A stretch of 64,000 bases of DNA from Kineosporia babensis (GCF_021129305.1 NZ_JAJOMB010000029.1:55776-119775); one strand, 5' to 3'. Shown: positions 37,435-47,146, counted from the stretch's first letter. Translations and numbers: made by a program. Notes: generated by a model not told the origin, from the sequence alone.

Positions 37435-37443
37435 GGAGATTCG

Positions 37444-38754
37444 TTGTCTGCTTGGCCGGATCACGTCATCTGGTGGCACCTGCACCCGATCAGCTTCACC
37501 GGGGCCCCCGCATCAGCAGGACCGGCCGGCCACCGGCTGGGCCGGATCGGCACCTGGCTCGACTACGTGATCGAGCTGGGCGCCAACGGCCTGGCCCTGG
37601 GCCCGGTCTTCGCCTCCGGAACGCACGGTTACGACACCGTGGACCACTTCCGGATCGACCCGCGGCTGGGCGACGAGGACGATTTCGCCACCCTGGTGGC
37701 CGCCTGCCGCGAGCGCGGGGTGCGGGTCCTGCTCGACGGGGTGTTCAACCACGTGGGCCGAGACTTCCCGCACTTCGTGGACGTGCTGGAGCACGGCGGC
37801 GACTCGGCCTACGCCGACTGGTTCCACCTGGACCTGGGCGCCACCGATCGCCCGGACGGGTTCGGCTACCGCGACTTCGAGGGGCACTCCGGGCTGGTCG
37901 CGCTCAACCACGAGAACCCGGCCGTGCAGCAGTACACCGCCGAGGTGATGCGGTACTGGCTGGAGCGCGGGGCCGACGGGTGGCGGCTCGACGCCGCCTA
38001 CGCGGTGCCGTCCGCGTTCTGGCACAGCGTGCTGGAGCAGGTGCGCCCGCAGTACCCGGACGCCTGGTTCGTCGGCGAGGTGATCCACGGTGACTACCCG
38101 GCGCTGGTCAAGGCCGGTTCGCTGGACTCGGTCACCCAGTACGAGCTGTGGAAGTCGATCTGGAGCAGCCTCAACGACGGCAACTTCTTCGAGCTGGCCT
38201 GGACGCTGGATCGGCACAACGACTTCAGTGAGCACTTCCTGCCGCTCACCTTCGTCGGCAACCACGACGTCACCCGGCTGGCCAGCCAACTGAGCGAGCC
38301 CCGCCACCTCGGGCACGCCTTGGCCGTGCTGTTCACCGTGGCCGGGGTACCGAGCATCTACGCCGGTGACGAGCATGCCTTCCAGGGGGTGAAGTACGAG
38401 CGGGCCGACGGCGACGCCGAGATCCGCCCCGAGTTCCCGCCCACCCCAGAGGAACTGGCCCCGTTCGGCTGGCCGGTCTACCGCCTGCACCAGGACCTGA
38501 TCGGCCTGCGCCGCCGCTACTCCTGGCTCACCCGGGCGCGCACCCGCACCCTGCACCTCACCAACCAGGCCTTCGCGTTCGAGCTGTCCGCCCCCGGTGC
38601 CGGTCCCGGCCTGGCGGTCCTGCTCAACGCCTCCGACCAGAACTACGGCTTCCCGCTCGAGCGCCCGGTCACCGGTCTGCTGGCCAGCGAGCCGCAGCAC
38701 TCGCCGACGGTGGTCGAGGCCAACGGCTGGGCGATCGTGGAATTGCAGGCATGA
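37444..38754 (+). CDS. GH13 alpha-amylase family glycosidase
   Basis: The 436-residue enzyme starts at TTG behind AAGGAG. All four conserved GH13 regions are present: LLDGVFNHVG (region I), DGWRLDAAYAVP with the nucleophile Asp (II), WFVGEVIHGDY with the acid/base Glu (III), and TFVGNHDVTR (IV). There is no signal peptide, so it acts in the cytoplasm on an alpha-glucoside or maltodextrin. The compact length suggests only the catalytic barrel and a short C-terminal beta domain. It overlaps the following MFS gene by 4 bp. Confidence 0.9.
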   Translation: MSAWPDHVIWWHLHPISFTGAPASAGPAGHRLGRIGTWLDYVIELGANGLALGPVFASGTHGYDTVDHFRIDPRLGDEDDFATLVAACRERGVRVLLDGVFNHVGRDFPHFVDVLEHGGDSAYADWFHLDLGATDRPDGFGYRDFEGHSGLVALNHENPAVQQYTAEVMRYWLERGADGWRLDAAYAVPSAFWHSVLEQVRPQYPDAWFVGEVIHGDYPALVKAGSLDSVTQYELWKSIWSSLNDGNFFELAWTLDRHNDFSEHFLPLTFVGNHDVTRLASQLSEPRHLGHALAVLFTVAGVPSIYAGDEHAFQGVKYERADGDAEIRPEFPPTPEELAPFGWPVYRLHQDLIGLRRRYSWLTRARTRTLHLTNQAFAFELSAPGAGPGLAVLLNASDQNYGFPLERPVTGLLASEPQHSPTVVEANGWAIVELQA

Positions 38755-40310
38755 GCAGCGAGGCGGTCACCGAACCCGCTCCGGAACCAGCAGCAGGGGC
38801 AACCGTCCCGGCCGCGCGCCGCACGGTGATCCTGGGCGTGCTGTGCGCCGGCATGTTCATGGCCATGCTCGACAACGTGGTGGTGTCGAACGCGCTGCCC
38901 CGGATCGGCCAGGACCTCGACGCCGGGCTCAGCGGGCTGCAGTGGACGGTCGAGGCCTACAGCCTGGCGTTCGCGGCGCTGCTGCTGCCCGGCGGCAGCC
39001 TGGGCGACCGCTTCGGCCGACGTCAGTTCTTCCTGGCCGGCCTGAGCCTGTTCACCGCTTCCTCGGCGGTCTGCGCGCTCGCGCCCAGCCTCGAGGTGCT
39101 GATCGCGGGCCGGGTGCTGCAGGGCATCGGCGCGGCCCTGCTGGTTCCGCAGTCGCTGGCGATCCTGCGGGTCACCTTCACCGACCCGGCCGAGCAGACC
39201 AAGGCCTTCTCCACCTGGAGCATGGTCTCGGCCCTGGGCCTGGCGGTCGGCCCGGCCCTGGGCGGCCCTCTGGTCGAGACGTTCGGCTGGCCCAGCGCGT
39301 TCTGGATCAACGTGCCGATCGGCCTGGCCACGGTGATCGTGGCAGCCCGGGTGCTGCCGTCGGTGCCCGGCCGGGCCGCCGGGCGCGAGAGCACCATCGC
39401 CGGTCAGGTGGCCGGCGCCGGCGGCCTGGCGCTGCTGGTCTACGGGCTGATCGAGGCTCCCGACCGGGGCTGGACCAGCTCGTTCACGCTGGCCTGCCTG
39501 GCCCTGGCCGTGGCCGCCCTGGCGTTCTTCGTCCGCTCCCAGGCCCGCACCACCCAGCCTGCCTTCGACCTGGCCCTGGTCCGCCACCGGATGGTCGGCT
39601 CGGCCATGTTCGCCGGATTCGCGGTCAGCTTCGGCATGTTCGGGATCATCACGTTCCTGGGCCTGTTCATGCAGAACGTGCTCGGCTGGTCGCCCACCGG
39701 GGCCGGGATCGCCTCGCTGCCCTCCACCGCGTTCATCATCCTGGTCTCCCCGCTGGCGGTCCGCCTCACCCTGAAACACGGTGCCGCGCTGCCACTCTCC
39801 CTCGGCCTTGGCAGCTGCGCCCTGGCCCTGGCCGGACTGTCCCTGTTCGGCTCGAACGCCCACTACTGGCAGTACTTCTGGACGCTGCCGCTGATGGGCA
39901 TCGGGATGGGCCTGTGTTTCACCCCGATCACCGTCGTGATCATGCTCAACGCCCCACTCGACCGGGCCGGCGCGGCCTCGGCCACCAGCAACGCCTTTCG
40001 TGAGGTCGGCGGCGTGGCCGGGATCGCCGTGATGGGAACGCTGATCACCACCCGGCTGAGCGACTCGCTGAGCGATCGGCTGGCCGATGCGAACGTCGAC
40101 CCGGCCACCGCCCAGCAGATCGTCGACACCACCACCGAAGGCGGCGCCACCGGCTTCGGCTCGCCCTCCACCCCGGCACTGGACGCACTGATCGGTGAGG
40201 CCTTCGTCGACGGCCTGCACCTGGCCCAGTGGGCCGGGGCCGGTTTCCTGGCGGTGACCGCGGCGGCGGTGGCGATCATCATGACCCGCAGGCAACCGGC
40301 CACGGGCTGA
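38751..40310 (+). CDS. MFS exporter, DHA2 (14-TM) family
   Basis: A 519-residue membrane protein with about 14 TM helices, the TM1 motif FMAMLDNVVVSNALPRIG, QWTVEAYSLAFAALLLPGG and GDRFGRRQFFLAGLSLF, and motif C-like GLAVGPALGGPLV. The family exports drugs and natural products with proton antiport. The ATG overlaps the GH13 stop, so both are likely under the TetR-type repressor. Proximity to the synthase cluster makes product export or self-resistance plausible, but the sugar hydrolase partner argues for other possibilities too. Confidence 0.92.
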   Translation: MSSEAVTEPAPEPAAGATVPAARRTVILGVLCAGMFMAMLDNVVVSNALPRIGQDLDAGLSGLQWTVEAYSLAFAALLLPGGSLGDRFGRRQFFLAGLSLFTASSAVCALAPSLEVLIAGRVLQGIGAALLVPQSLAILRVTFTDPAEQTKAFSTWSMVSALGLAVGPALGGPLVETFGWPSAFWINVPIGLATVIVAARVLPSVPGRAAGRESTIAGQVAGAGGLALLVYGLIEAPDRGWTSSFTLACLALAVAALAFFVRSQARTTQPAFDLALVRHRMVGSAMFAGFAVSFGMFGIITFLGLFMQNVLGWSPTGAGIASLPSTAFIILVSPLAVRLTLKHGAALPLSLGLGSCALALAGLSLFGSNAHYWQYFWTLPLMGIGMGLCFTPITVVIMLNAPLDRAGAASATSNAFREVGGVAGIAVMGTLITTRLSDSLSDRLADANVDPATAQQIVDTTTEGGATGFGSPSTPALDALIGEAFVDGLHLAQWAGAGFLAVTAAAVAIIMTRRQPATG

Positions 40311-40316
40311 ATCCGA

Positions 40317-40347
40317 ACCAGCACCTACCAGTGTCAGATTCCCCGGA
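40317..40347. repeat. 31-bp direct repeat flanking the serine hydrolase gene, copy 1
   Basis: The segment beginning ACCAGCACCTACCAGTGTCAG recurs at 41893-41923 beginning ACCAGCACCTACAGGTGTCAG; 26 of 31 positions agree, counted by eye. The copies lie just outside both ends of the gene in the same orientation. Confidence 0.6.
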
Positions 40348-41826
40348 TCAGCGCCAGCCCTGCGGGTCCACGCCGCCCGGGATCGGGCCGGCCGGGTCGT
40401 AGGGCTGGCGGGTGAACACGAAGGTGCCGATGTCGAGGGCGATCACCTTGCCCTCGGCATCGCGAACCGCCCGCAGCGTCTCCCCCGCGTGATAGCCCTC
40501 CCGGCCGATCCAGGTACCGGACTCGTCCCGCCGGGCCACCCCGGCTCGGCCCGGCTGACCGATACCGGAGAACTCCAGCGCACCGTCACCGGTCAGCCGC
40601 ACCATCATCCCGCTGGTGCCCCAGTACCAGGGCCCGACCAGGGCCAGGCCCTCCTCGTCCACCTCCGGCACCGGCGCCCAGACCGGACCGAGATAGGGCT
40701 CGTGCTCACGCATCAGGTCCAGCATGTCCATCGCCAGGCCCCGGGTGCTCTCCCCGTTCGTAGCGTTGCCCAGCACGATGGCAGCGGTCTGCTCGGCCGG
40801 GTCGACCAACCACGCGGCCACGAAACCGGGCATCGAACCACCGTGCCCGCGCAGAGCGCCACCCGCACGGCTGTAGGTGAACACGCCCAGCCCGAATCCC
40901 CGGCGACCACTGTCGAAGTCAACCCCGGTCGGACGGCTCATCTCGGCCAGCGTGGAAGCCTTGAGCACCTCTGAGGAACCGGGCACCTCTGAGGAACCGG
41001 GCACCCCGGACGAGACGTCACCGAGCAGCAGCCCGGCGAAGCGTCCCAAATCTTCGACCGTGGACCACAGCTGACCCGCAGCTGCCCCCACCCCGACATC
41101 TTCGGTGGGCTCAGGCAGCAGCAGGTCGGCCAGGGGATGAACGGCCCAGCCCGGCGCCGCGCCCGGCAGCGGGTGGTACGTGGTGCGCTCCATCCCGAGC
41201 GGCAGCAGCACCTCGTCCCGGACCACTTCCCACCAGGTCCGCCCGCGCAGCCGCGCCACCAGCTCACCCAGCACGGCGTAACCCACGTTGGAGTAATGGA
41301 ACTGGTGACCAGCCGAGAACAGGACGTCCTCCCGACGCAACCGGGCCGCGAACTCGTCCCAGCTCATCCCGGGAACCCGTTCCCACCACGGCCCCGGCAA
41401 TTCAGCCCGCAGCCCGGACTCGTGAGCCAGCAGTTGCCCCACCGTGCGCTCACCGAACGGCAGCCCGGGAAGATGCTTCTCGATGGGGTCGTCCAGCGTG
41501 AGCAGACCCTCGTCCCGCAGCCGGAAGACGGCCACTGCGGTCACCGGCTTGGTGATCGACCCGATCCGGTACTGCGTGTCCGGCCCAGGCACCACTCCGC
41601 CCACAGCCCGAGCCCGGCCCACCGCGCCGTCCACCGCGCCGTCCACCGCGCCGTCCACGAGGCCGCCCACCGCGCCGTCCAAGGTTCCGCGACCGCCGCT
41701 CCACAGCAGTCGCCCGCCCCTGGTCACCCCGGCAACCAGGCTCGGGAATCGACTTTCCCGCTGGGTACGGGCCACCTGGGCCAGAAGCCGGCGGGCGGTC
41801 GAAGGCGCAATTGAGTCCCCATCCAT
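40348..41826 (-). CDS. Serine hydrolase of the beta-lactamase/penicillin-binding class C family
   Basis: The 492-residue protein has the SxxK catalytic motif as SITKPVTAV, the YxN motif as HYSNVGYAVLGE, and a late HGGSMPGF segment that fits the third (K/H)xG motif. There is no clear signal peptide, so it may be cytoplasmic, as are many esterase-type members. Two repeat tracts interrupt it: a Gly-Ala-Val-Asp tract at about residues 48-70 and a Val-Pro-Gly-Ser-Ser-Glu duplication near residue 280. The C-terminal about 110 residues form an extra beta-rich domain typical of this subfamily. Confidence 0.88.
   Translation of the reverse strand: MDGDSIAPSTARRLLAQVARTQRESRFPSLVAGVTRGGRLLWSGGRGTLDGAVGGLVDGAVDGAVDGAVGRARAVGGVVPGPDTQYRIGSITKPVTAVAVFRLRDEGLLTLDDPIEKHLPGLPFGERTVGQLLAHESGLRAELPGPWWERVPGMSWDEFAARLRREDVLFSAGHQFHYSNVGYAVLGELVARLRGRTWWEVVRDEVLLPLGMERTTYHPLPGAAPGWAVHPLADLLLPEPTEDVGVGAAAGQLWSTVEDLGRFAGLLLGDVSSGVPGSSEVPGSSEVLKASTLAEMSRPTGVDFDSGRRGFGLGVFTYSRAGGALRGHGGSMPGFVAAWLVDPAEQTAAIVLGNATNGESTRGLAMDMLDLMREHEPYLGPVWAPVPEVDEEGLALVGPWYWGTSGMMVRLTGDGALEFSGIGQPGRAGVARRDESGTWIGREGYHAGETLRAVRDAEGKVIALDIGTFVFTRQPYDPAGPIPGGVDPQGWR
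41619..41678 (-). repeat. Five 12-bp tandem repeats inside the serine hydrolase gene
   Basis: Unit CCACCGCGCCGT on the plus strand occurs four times exactly and once as a variant (third base positions differ). It encodes Asp-Gly-Ala-Val repeats, a flexible insertion ahead of the catalytic domain. A separate pair of exact 18-bp units lies at 40965-41000 in the same gene. Both are in-frame and prone to copy-number change. Confidence 0.85.
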
Positions 41827-41892
41827 ACGCGCGACCTTAGATCAATCCATCGGCATACCCCTCTGCGCCCCGAAAACACAGATCAACCCCAC

Positions 41893-41923
41893 ACCAGCAC
41901 CTACAGGTGTCAGCTTTCCCGGG
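41893..41923. repeat. 31-bp direct repeat flanking the serine hydrolase gene, copy 2
   Basis: Partner of the 40317 copy, in the gap between the serine hydrolase start and the lactate permease gene. The core CACCTACAGGTG in this copy is itself a 12-bp palindrome-like hairpin, not preserved in the other copy. Confidence 0.6.
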
Positions 41924-41991
41924 CCCACCGCACCATGGGTGAACAGAACCCCCAGGCCGTCACACCGCCGTGCGTCTCTCGGGAGGCCCTC

Positions 41992-43659
41992 GTGTACCAG
42001 CAGGAAACTGCTCCCCTGGCCGACAGTCTTGCCTGGTCGGCCCTCTTCGCCGCCGTCCCCTTGCTGGTGCTGTTCATCCTCCTGGGGGTGTTCCGGGTCA
42101 GAGCCTGGCTGGCCGCGGTGACCGGACTGGCGCTCTCGCTGCTGGTCGCCCTGGTGGTCTGGTCGATGCCCGCCGACCAGGCCTTCCTGGCCGCGAGCGA
42201 GGGGGCGGCGTTCGGTCTGTTCCCGGTGATGTGGATCGTGGTCAACGCCATCTGGGTCTACGAACTGACCCGTCGCTCGGGGCATTTCGACGTTCTGCAA
42301 CGCACCTTCACCAACATCAGCCCGGACATCCGGATCCAGGGCGTGATCATCGCGTTCTGCTTCGGCGCGTTGCTCGAGGCCCTGGCCGGATTCGGTGCAC
42401 CGGTGGCGATCTGCTCGGTGATGCTGGTGGCGATCGGCCTGAGCCCGATCAAGGCTGCCACCACGGCGCTGGTGGCGAACACTGCACCGGTGGCCTGGGG
42501 CGCGGTAGCCACGCCGGTGATCACGCTGGCACAGGTCTCCGGGTTGCCGTTGCGCGACGTCAGCGCGATGACCGGACGGCAGGTACCGTTCCTGGCCCTG
42601 ATCGTGCCGTTCCTGCTGCTCTACCTGCTGGACGGCCGCAAGGGCCTGCGCGAGGTCTGGCCGCTGGCCGGGGTTGTCGCGGTCAGCTTCGCGGTGGCCC
42701 AGTTCGCAGTGTCCAACTACGGCCCGGTCGAACTCAGCGACATCGTGGCGGCGCTCGCCGCAGCCGGGGCCGCCCTGGTGTTCCTGCGCCGCTGGTCTCC
42801 CGCCGTGATCGAGACCACGATGGAGGACGACCGACGCACCGAAACCCCTCATCGAACCGAAGGTTCCGGGACCGAGCCGACCCAGGAAGAGCGTCTCTCA
42901 TCGGTGGCAGTCGACGACACTCGTCGCGACCAGTATCTGGCGTTCGCCCCGTACGCCATTGTGATTGCACTGTTCAGCATCGTCGCGATTCCCCCCGTCA
43001 AGGAACAGCTTTCGAAGGCCACCATAACATTCGGCTGGCCCGGCCTGGAAATCGTCAGGCCGGACGGATCCGAACTGGCCCTGACCACCTTCAAGTTCGA
43101 CTGGCTGGTGACCGGCGGCACGGTGCTGCTGCTGACCGGAGTCCTCACCGGCCTGGTCCTGAAGCTGGGCGTGGCCGACTGGGTGAAATGCTACGGCAAG
43201 GTCCTGATCCAGTTGCGCACGGCGATCCTGACCGTGGTTGCGGTCCTGGGCCTGGCCTACGTGATGAACACGTCCGGGATGACCGTGACCCTGGCAGCCT
43301 GGCTGGCCGGAGCGGGAAGCCTTTTCGCGCTGCTGTCACCACTGCTGGGCTGGTTCGGGACGGCGGTAACCGGCTCCGACACCTCGTCCAATTCACTGTT
43401 CGGGGCGTTGCAGGTCAGCGCAGCTGCCGAAACCGGCCTGGATCCGGTTCTTCTGGCAGCATCGAACGGATCCGGCGGAGTGCTGGGCAAGATGGTCAGC
43501 CCGCAGAATCTGGCCATCGGAGCAGCGGCGGTCGGCCTGGCCGGACGCGAGGGCGAACTGTTCCGCTCGGTCCTCAAGGCCACGCTGATCCTCCTGCCGG
43601 TGATGTGCCTGATCGTGGTACTACAGGCATCACCGGTGCTGTCCTGGATGGTGCCCTGA
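41992..43659 (+). CDS. L-lactate permease family transporter (LctP)
   Basis: Proton-coupled uptake of lactate or glycolate. I chose the GTG at 41992 because GGGAGG precedes it by five bases and the mature start (MYQQETAPLADSLAWS) suits the family better than the frame extension to 41935. The 555-residue product has more than ten TM helices, FGALLEALAGFGAPVAI, NTAPVAWGAVATPVITLAQ and the C-terminal GWFGTAVTGSDTSSNSLFG and PQNLAIGAAAVGLAGREGE, all family hallmarks. A soluble loop of about 60 residues sits near the middle. Confidence 0.93.
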   Translation: MYQQETAPLADSLAWSALFAAVPLLVLFILLGVFRVRAWLAAVTGLALSLLVALVVWSMPADQAFLAASEGAAFGLFPVMWIVVNAIWVYELTRRSGHFDVLQRTFTNISPDIRIQGVIIAFCFGALLEALAGFGAPVAICSVMLVAIGLSPIKAATTALVANTAPVAWGAVATPVITLAQVSGLPLRDVSAMTGRQVPFLALIVPFLLLYLLDGRKGLREVWPLAGVVAVSFAVAQFAVSNYGPVELSDIVAALAAAGAALVFLRRWSPAVIETTMEDDRRTETPHRTEGSGTEPTQEERLSSVAVDDTRRDQYLAFAPYAIVIALFSIVAIPPVKEQLSKATITFGWPGLEIVRPDGSELALTTFKFDWLVTGGTVLLLTGVLTGLVLKLGVADWVKCYGKVLIQLRTAILTVVAVLGLAYVMNTSGMTVTLAAWLAGAGSLFALLSPLLGWFGTAVTGSDTSSNSLFGALQVSAAAETGLDPVLLAASNGSGGVLGKMVSPQNLAIGAAAVGLAGREGELFRSVLKATLILLPVMCLIVVLQASPVLSWMVP

Positions 43660-43937
43660 ACCGATGCACCTCAGACCCAGATCACGTTAACCAGCAACGC
43701 TACCGAGCGACACCGACAACAGCACCGGCCGTTCACACACCGCCCGGAGACCAGCCCTGCAGAGCCCAAAAGACCCGTACATCAGCCAGGACTTCCCACC
43801 CCGCTCACCATCGTCCTGTCACCTCACGGCAACAGGCAGGACTTCCCCAGCCAGTCCCGAGCGTCCCGTTTTGTCGGTGGTCGGGTTTACTATGGTTTCG
43901 TCGCGGTGGAGATCCGCGATTCCTGTTGGGGGACGGG

Positions 43938-46403
43938 GTGTTCGGCGTGGGTTTACTAGCAGATGGACGCTTGGATCGGCGAGTTCCCGAGGAGCTCCTG
44001 GCCCTGGCCGGGTGGCTCCTGGAGGAGCTGGATCCGGCGACGGTGTCGATTCCCTGGTCGGACGAAGAGACCAAGATGCAGCCTGACTCCGGAGCCCTGA
44101 ACCAGCCAGACCCAGGGGCAGGCGCCGAGAACGGCGCGAAGTCAGACGGCGAAACCATAGCGGCGAAAGATCCATTGACCGATGCAGACCCCAACGATGC
44201 AAGGCCGATCCGTACAGGGTCGATCGGCGTAGAGCCCGCCGACGCAGGGTCAATCAGCGCAAGTCCAATCAGCGCAGGGCCAATCAGCCGCAGGCGCACC
44301 GATGAACAGCCGGGCCAGACACCTGACCTCAGCCATCGTACGGCAGCCAGATCCGTCAATGAGCCGACCACAGAAGGCCCCGCATCGTCGGCCGCCGCCC
44401 TGAAAGCAGCCGCTGAACAAGGACGATCGAACGGATCGACGCCCAGCCACTGCGCCGACACAGCGTACGGACTCCTTGATCTTTCAGTACGGCAGGAGTG
44501 GATGATCCGGTCGTTGCAGGCCACCCGTATCAGGACCTTGGCACAGGCGGCCGGCATCATGCCCCCGGCTCAGCGTCGCGGAAGGTGGCGCCCCACCACC
44601 GCCGACATTGATGCCGTAGATCCGGCTGGGCGGATCTCGTCGCTGCAGCTGGCCTCGGCCCGGATCGCTCCCGAGGTGAACTGTCATCCCCGCACGTCCA
44701 CCACGCTGCTGGAGCATGCTCGAGGCCTGGTGGAAGACCTGCCCACGATCATGGACCTGTTCTCCCGGGCCCAACTGGATCAGGCCCGGGCCGTGCTGAT
44801 CACCCGCATGCTGCATCAGGGAGCCGAGCAGATCCCGGAGTTCGAGCCGGGCAGCGAGCGCTGGCGGATCACCGAGGCCATGATCGCCAGCCAGGCCCCC
44901 GGCCTGACCGCACGTGAGCTGGAGAACCTGATCAAGCGGCTCCTGCTGAAGCTCCAGCCGGACGGTGGTGACAGCGCGCATCGGCAGGCCCTGCTCAGCC
45001 GGCACGTGAGTTTCGAGGCCCTGGACGACGGAATGGCCCTGATCACGGCCATGGTCAGCGCCGATGTCGCACAGTTGCTGCACGGATTCCTGGATGCCGC
45101 CGCCGACGCCGCCAGAGACAGCGCCCGAGAAGCCGGTACGCCTGACCCTCGCACACATGACCAGCGTTGCGCGGATGCACTGGCGGCCCTCGTCCGGGCA
45201 GTCACCAACGGCATGGCGATTCCTCTGGCCAACGATCCCGGCCAGAGCAGCACGAACTCCGGAGCGGGAGATCCGAACGCCCAGGATCCGAACACCCAGG
45301 CCGGTACCAGTGACCGCGAACAGACCACGGACCAAGATGGCCGCCCGACTGCTACGGCCTCAGTACCCGCAGCGGTGAAGCTGCCTCGATCGTTCCAGCA
45401 GCCGCATGGGCCCATCGGCGGCCAGTGCCCGTCGACCCCGCATGAGGTCGTCCAGGCCTGGCGGCAGATCCTCGACCTCAACGGCGCCGCCAGCCGGAAG
45501 ACCCTGCTGAACATCACGATCACCGATGCCAGCCTCCTGGGTCTGGACACCACTCCCGCTCTCCTGCACGGTCATGGCCCGATCGCCCCGGCCTTGGCCC
45601 GGCGCCTCGGCGTGGCACCGGCCCAGATCAACCTCATCGTCTTACCCGAAGCCTGCAGCCATCCCGAAGCCTGCAGCCACCCCGAGGCACACACCGGCAG
45701 GGCCCCAACGCTCGCTCAGGAGATGAAGTCCCCGAAACCCTCAAGGCCCAGCCGACCAGACGAAGCCGTCTCCGCAGCACAGCCCTGCCCCGTCGGCCTT
45801 GATCACACTTTGCCTGCCTTCAACCGCTACCGCCCCGGCCGCACTCTGACCAATCTCATCGCCTCGCTGTACCCCACCTGCACTTTCCCCGGCTGCACCA
45901 CCCCAACCACACGCTGCGATCTTGACCACCTCAAACCCTTTGACCAAGGCGGCTTTACCTGCGTCTGCAACATCCGGCCGGCTTGTCGAGGACACCACCG
46001 CATCAAAACCTTCGGAGGCTGGAGCACGCGCCCGGCCCGGGCCGACGACCCGTATCCGCCCGGCAGCATCATCTGGACCGCGCCCGACGGAAGCCGGCAC
46101 CACACCCCGCCGCCAGCCCTACCCGGCATGCCCGGCTGGAGCTTCCCGGCAGCAGAACCCGAAACCGAACCAACAACCCAAACCCTGTCCAAGGTCGACC
46201 TCATGCCCGCCGACGAACGCACCACTCGGCGAACCCGCCGCTGGCAGAACGACCTGAACTGGTGGAACGCCTACAAGCAGCGCCTACGCCGAGAAGCAGA
46301 ACGCCGCGGCCGGGAGAACCCACCGCCGCTGCGCAGGCCACCTCACGCGCCCTGGGGCGAAAGCCACGAGCGCGTGGCAGGTCTCGGCGAACCGCCCTTC
46401 TGA
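43938..46403 (+). CDS. DUF222/13E12-type protein with C-terminal HNH endonuclease
   Basis: I chose the GTG at 43938, preceded by GGGGGA, inside a far longer open frame. The 821 residues comprise a short helical start, an Asp/Ser/Pro-rich linker with ISA-type repeats, a DUF222 helical core (about 170-400), another Gly/Asn/Gln-rich linker, a short PEACSH duplication, and a C-terminal HNH domain with TCTFPGCTTP, CDLDHLKPFDQGG and CRGHHRIKTFGGW, which provides the Cys and His residues of the zinc-stabilised fold. Actinobacterial genomes carry many such genes; the biological role is unclear. A close relative ends at the right edge of this window. Confidence 0.85.
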   Translation: MFGVGLLADGRLDRRVPEELLALAGWLLEELDPATVSIPWSDEETKMQPDSGALNQPDPGAGAENGAKSDGETIAAKDPLTDADPNDARPIRTGSIGVEPADAGSISASPISAGPISRRRTDEQPGQTPDLSHRTAARSVNEPTTEGPASSAAALKAAAEQGRSNGSTPSHCADTAYGLLDLSVRQEWMIRSLQATRIRTLAQAAGIMPPAQRRGRWRPTTADIDAVDPAGRISSLQLASARIAPEVNCHPRTSTTLLEHARGLVEDLPTIMDLFSRAQLDQARAVLITRMLHQGAEQIPEFEPGSERWRITEAMIASQAPGLTARELENLIKRLLLKLQPDGGDSAHRQALLSRHVSFEALDDGMALITAMVSADVAQLLHGFLDAAADAARDSAREAGTPDPRTHDQRCADALAALVRAVTNGMAIPLANDPGQSSTNSGAGDPNAQDPNTQAGTSDREQTTDQDGRPTATASVPAAVKLPRSFQQPHGPIGGQCPSTPHEVVQAWRQILDLNGAASRKTLLNITITDASLLGLDTTPALLHGHGPIAPALARRLGVAPAQINLIVLPEACSHPEACSHPEAHTGRAPTLAQEMKSPKPSRPSRPDEAVSAAQPCPVGLDHTLPAFNRYRPGRTLTNLIASLYPTCTFPGCTTPTTRCDLDHLKPFDQGGFTCVCNIRPACRGHHRIKTFGGWSTRPARADDPYPPGSIIWTAPDGSRHHTPPPALPGMPGWSFPAAEPETEPTTQTLSKVDLMPADERTTRRTRRWQNDLNWWNAYKQRLRREAERRGRENPPPLRRPPHAPWGESHERVAGLGEPPF

Positions 46404-46449
46404 CGGTGCACCCCGCCTCAGCCCAGTTCGACCTCGGCCTAGTTCGACC

Positions 46450-47127
46450 TCAACGATCCAACTCAGCCGGAGCCAGAGCCGAATGCCGACCGAACTCACG
46501 CACCGCCCGCTCCACGTCACCACGGTCCAGCACCTCCAGCAGTTCCTGATGCCACTGCGCGGTGCGGTGCAGATCGCCGACGTGGAACGGGTCACCGATC
46601 ACACCGAGCAGATAGAAACTCGACTCCAGCACCGTCCAGGCACGCAGCAGATAAGCATTGCCACCGGCCTCGACCACATGCCGATGGAACGACAGATCAG
46701 CTTCCCGCAGGGCAAACGCATCGTCCGCCGCAGCCGCCGTACGCATCGCCGCGACGTCGAGCGCCAGCAGTTCCCGAGCAGCCGGGGACCAGGCCTCGAG
46801 TGCCTGGCGAGCAGCCTCAGCCTCCAGCACCGCGCGCACCCGGCGGGCCGAGGCGGCCTCGTCCTCGGAGATCTCCGCGACGTAGTTGCCCCGCCGGGCC
46901 TGATAGACCGCCAGACCTTCGTGCACGAGCCGCTTCACCGCGTCGCGCACCGGCGCCTGGCTGACCCCGAGCCGCCGCGCGATCTCAGATTCCACCAGTC
47001 GCTGACCAGGCTCCATCTCACCGCGCACGATCGCACTGCGCAGATGCCGATGCACCTGGTCCGACAACAACTCGGTGTTCATCCTCGGCCCGGTGTTCAC
47101 TCCAGGCTCAGGGGCAGAGACAGTCAC
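46450..47127 (-). CDS. GntR-family regulator, FadR/FCD subfamily
   Basis: The 225-residue protein has the GntR winged helix (about 20-85: VHRHLRSAIVRGEMEPGQRLVESEIARRLGVS then APVRDAVKRLVHEGL) and an all-helical FCD domain with the metal-binding His/Asp positions in ADLSFHRHVVEAGGN and HQELLEVL. It is divergent from the FAH-SDR-AKR operon; the promoter between carries a perfect 20-bp palindrome, so it is the likely local repressor, with a sugar-acid intermediate as probable inducer. Confidence 0.92.
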   Translation of the reverse strand: MTVSAPEPGVNTGPRMNTELLSDQVHRHLRSAIVRGEMEPGQRLVESEIARRLGVSQAPVRDAVKRLVHEGLAVYQARRGNYVAEISEDEAASARRVRAVLEAEAARQALEAWSPAARELLALDVAAMRTAAAADDAFALREADLSFHRHVVEAGGNAYLLRAWTVLESSFYLLGVIGDPFHVGDLHRTAQWHQELLEVLDRGDVERAVREFGRHSALAPAELDR

Positions 47128-47146
47128 AGCACTCTCCTATCAGGCG

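Noticed and set aside
41970..43937. Extension of the HNH endonuclease frame upstream through the lactate permease gene
   Set aside because: The permease frame clearly codes there, and a GTG with a good ribosome site at 43938 gives a sensible start.
43660..43937. Possible small gene or attachment site between the permease and HNH genes
   Set aside because: Only a repeated CAGGACTTCCC motif was seen; no frame with a start signal, no inverted terminal repeats.
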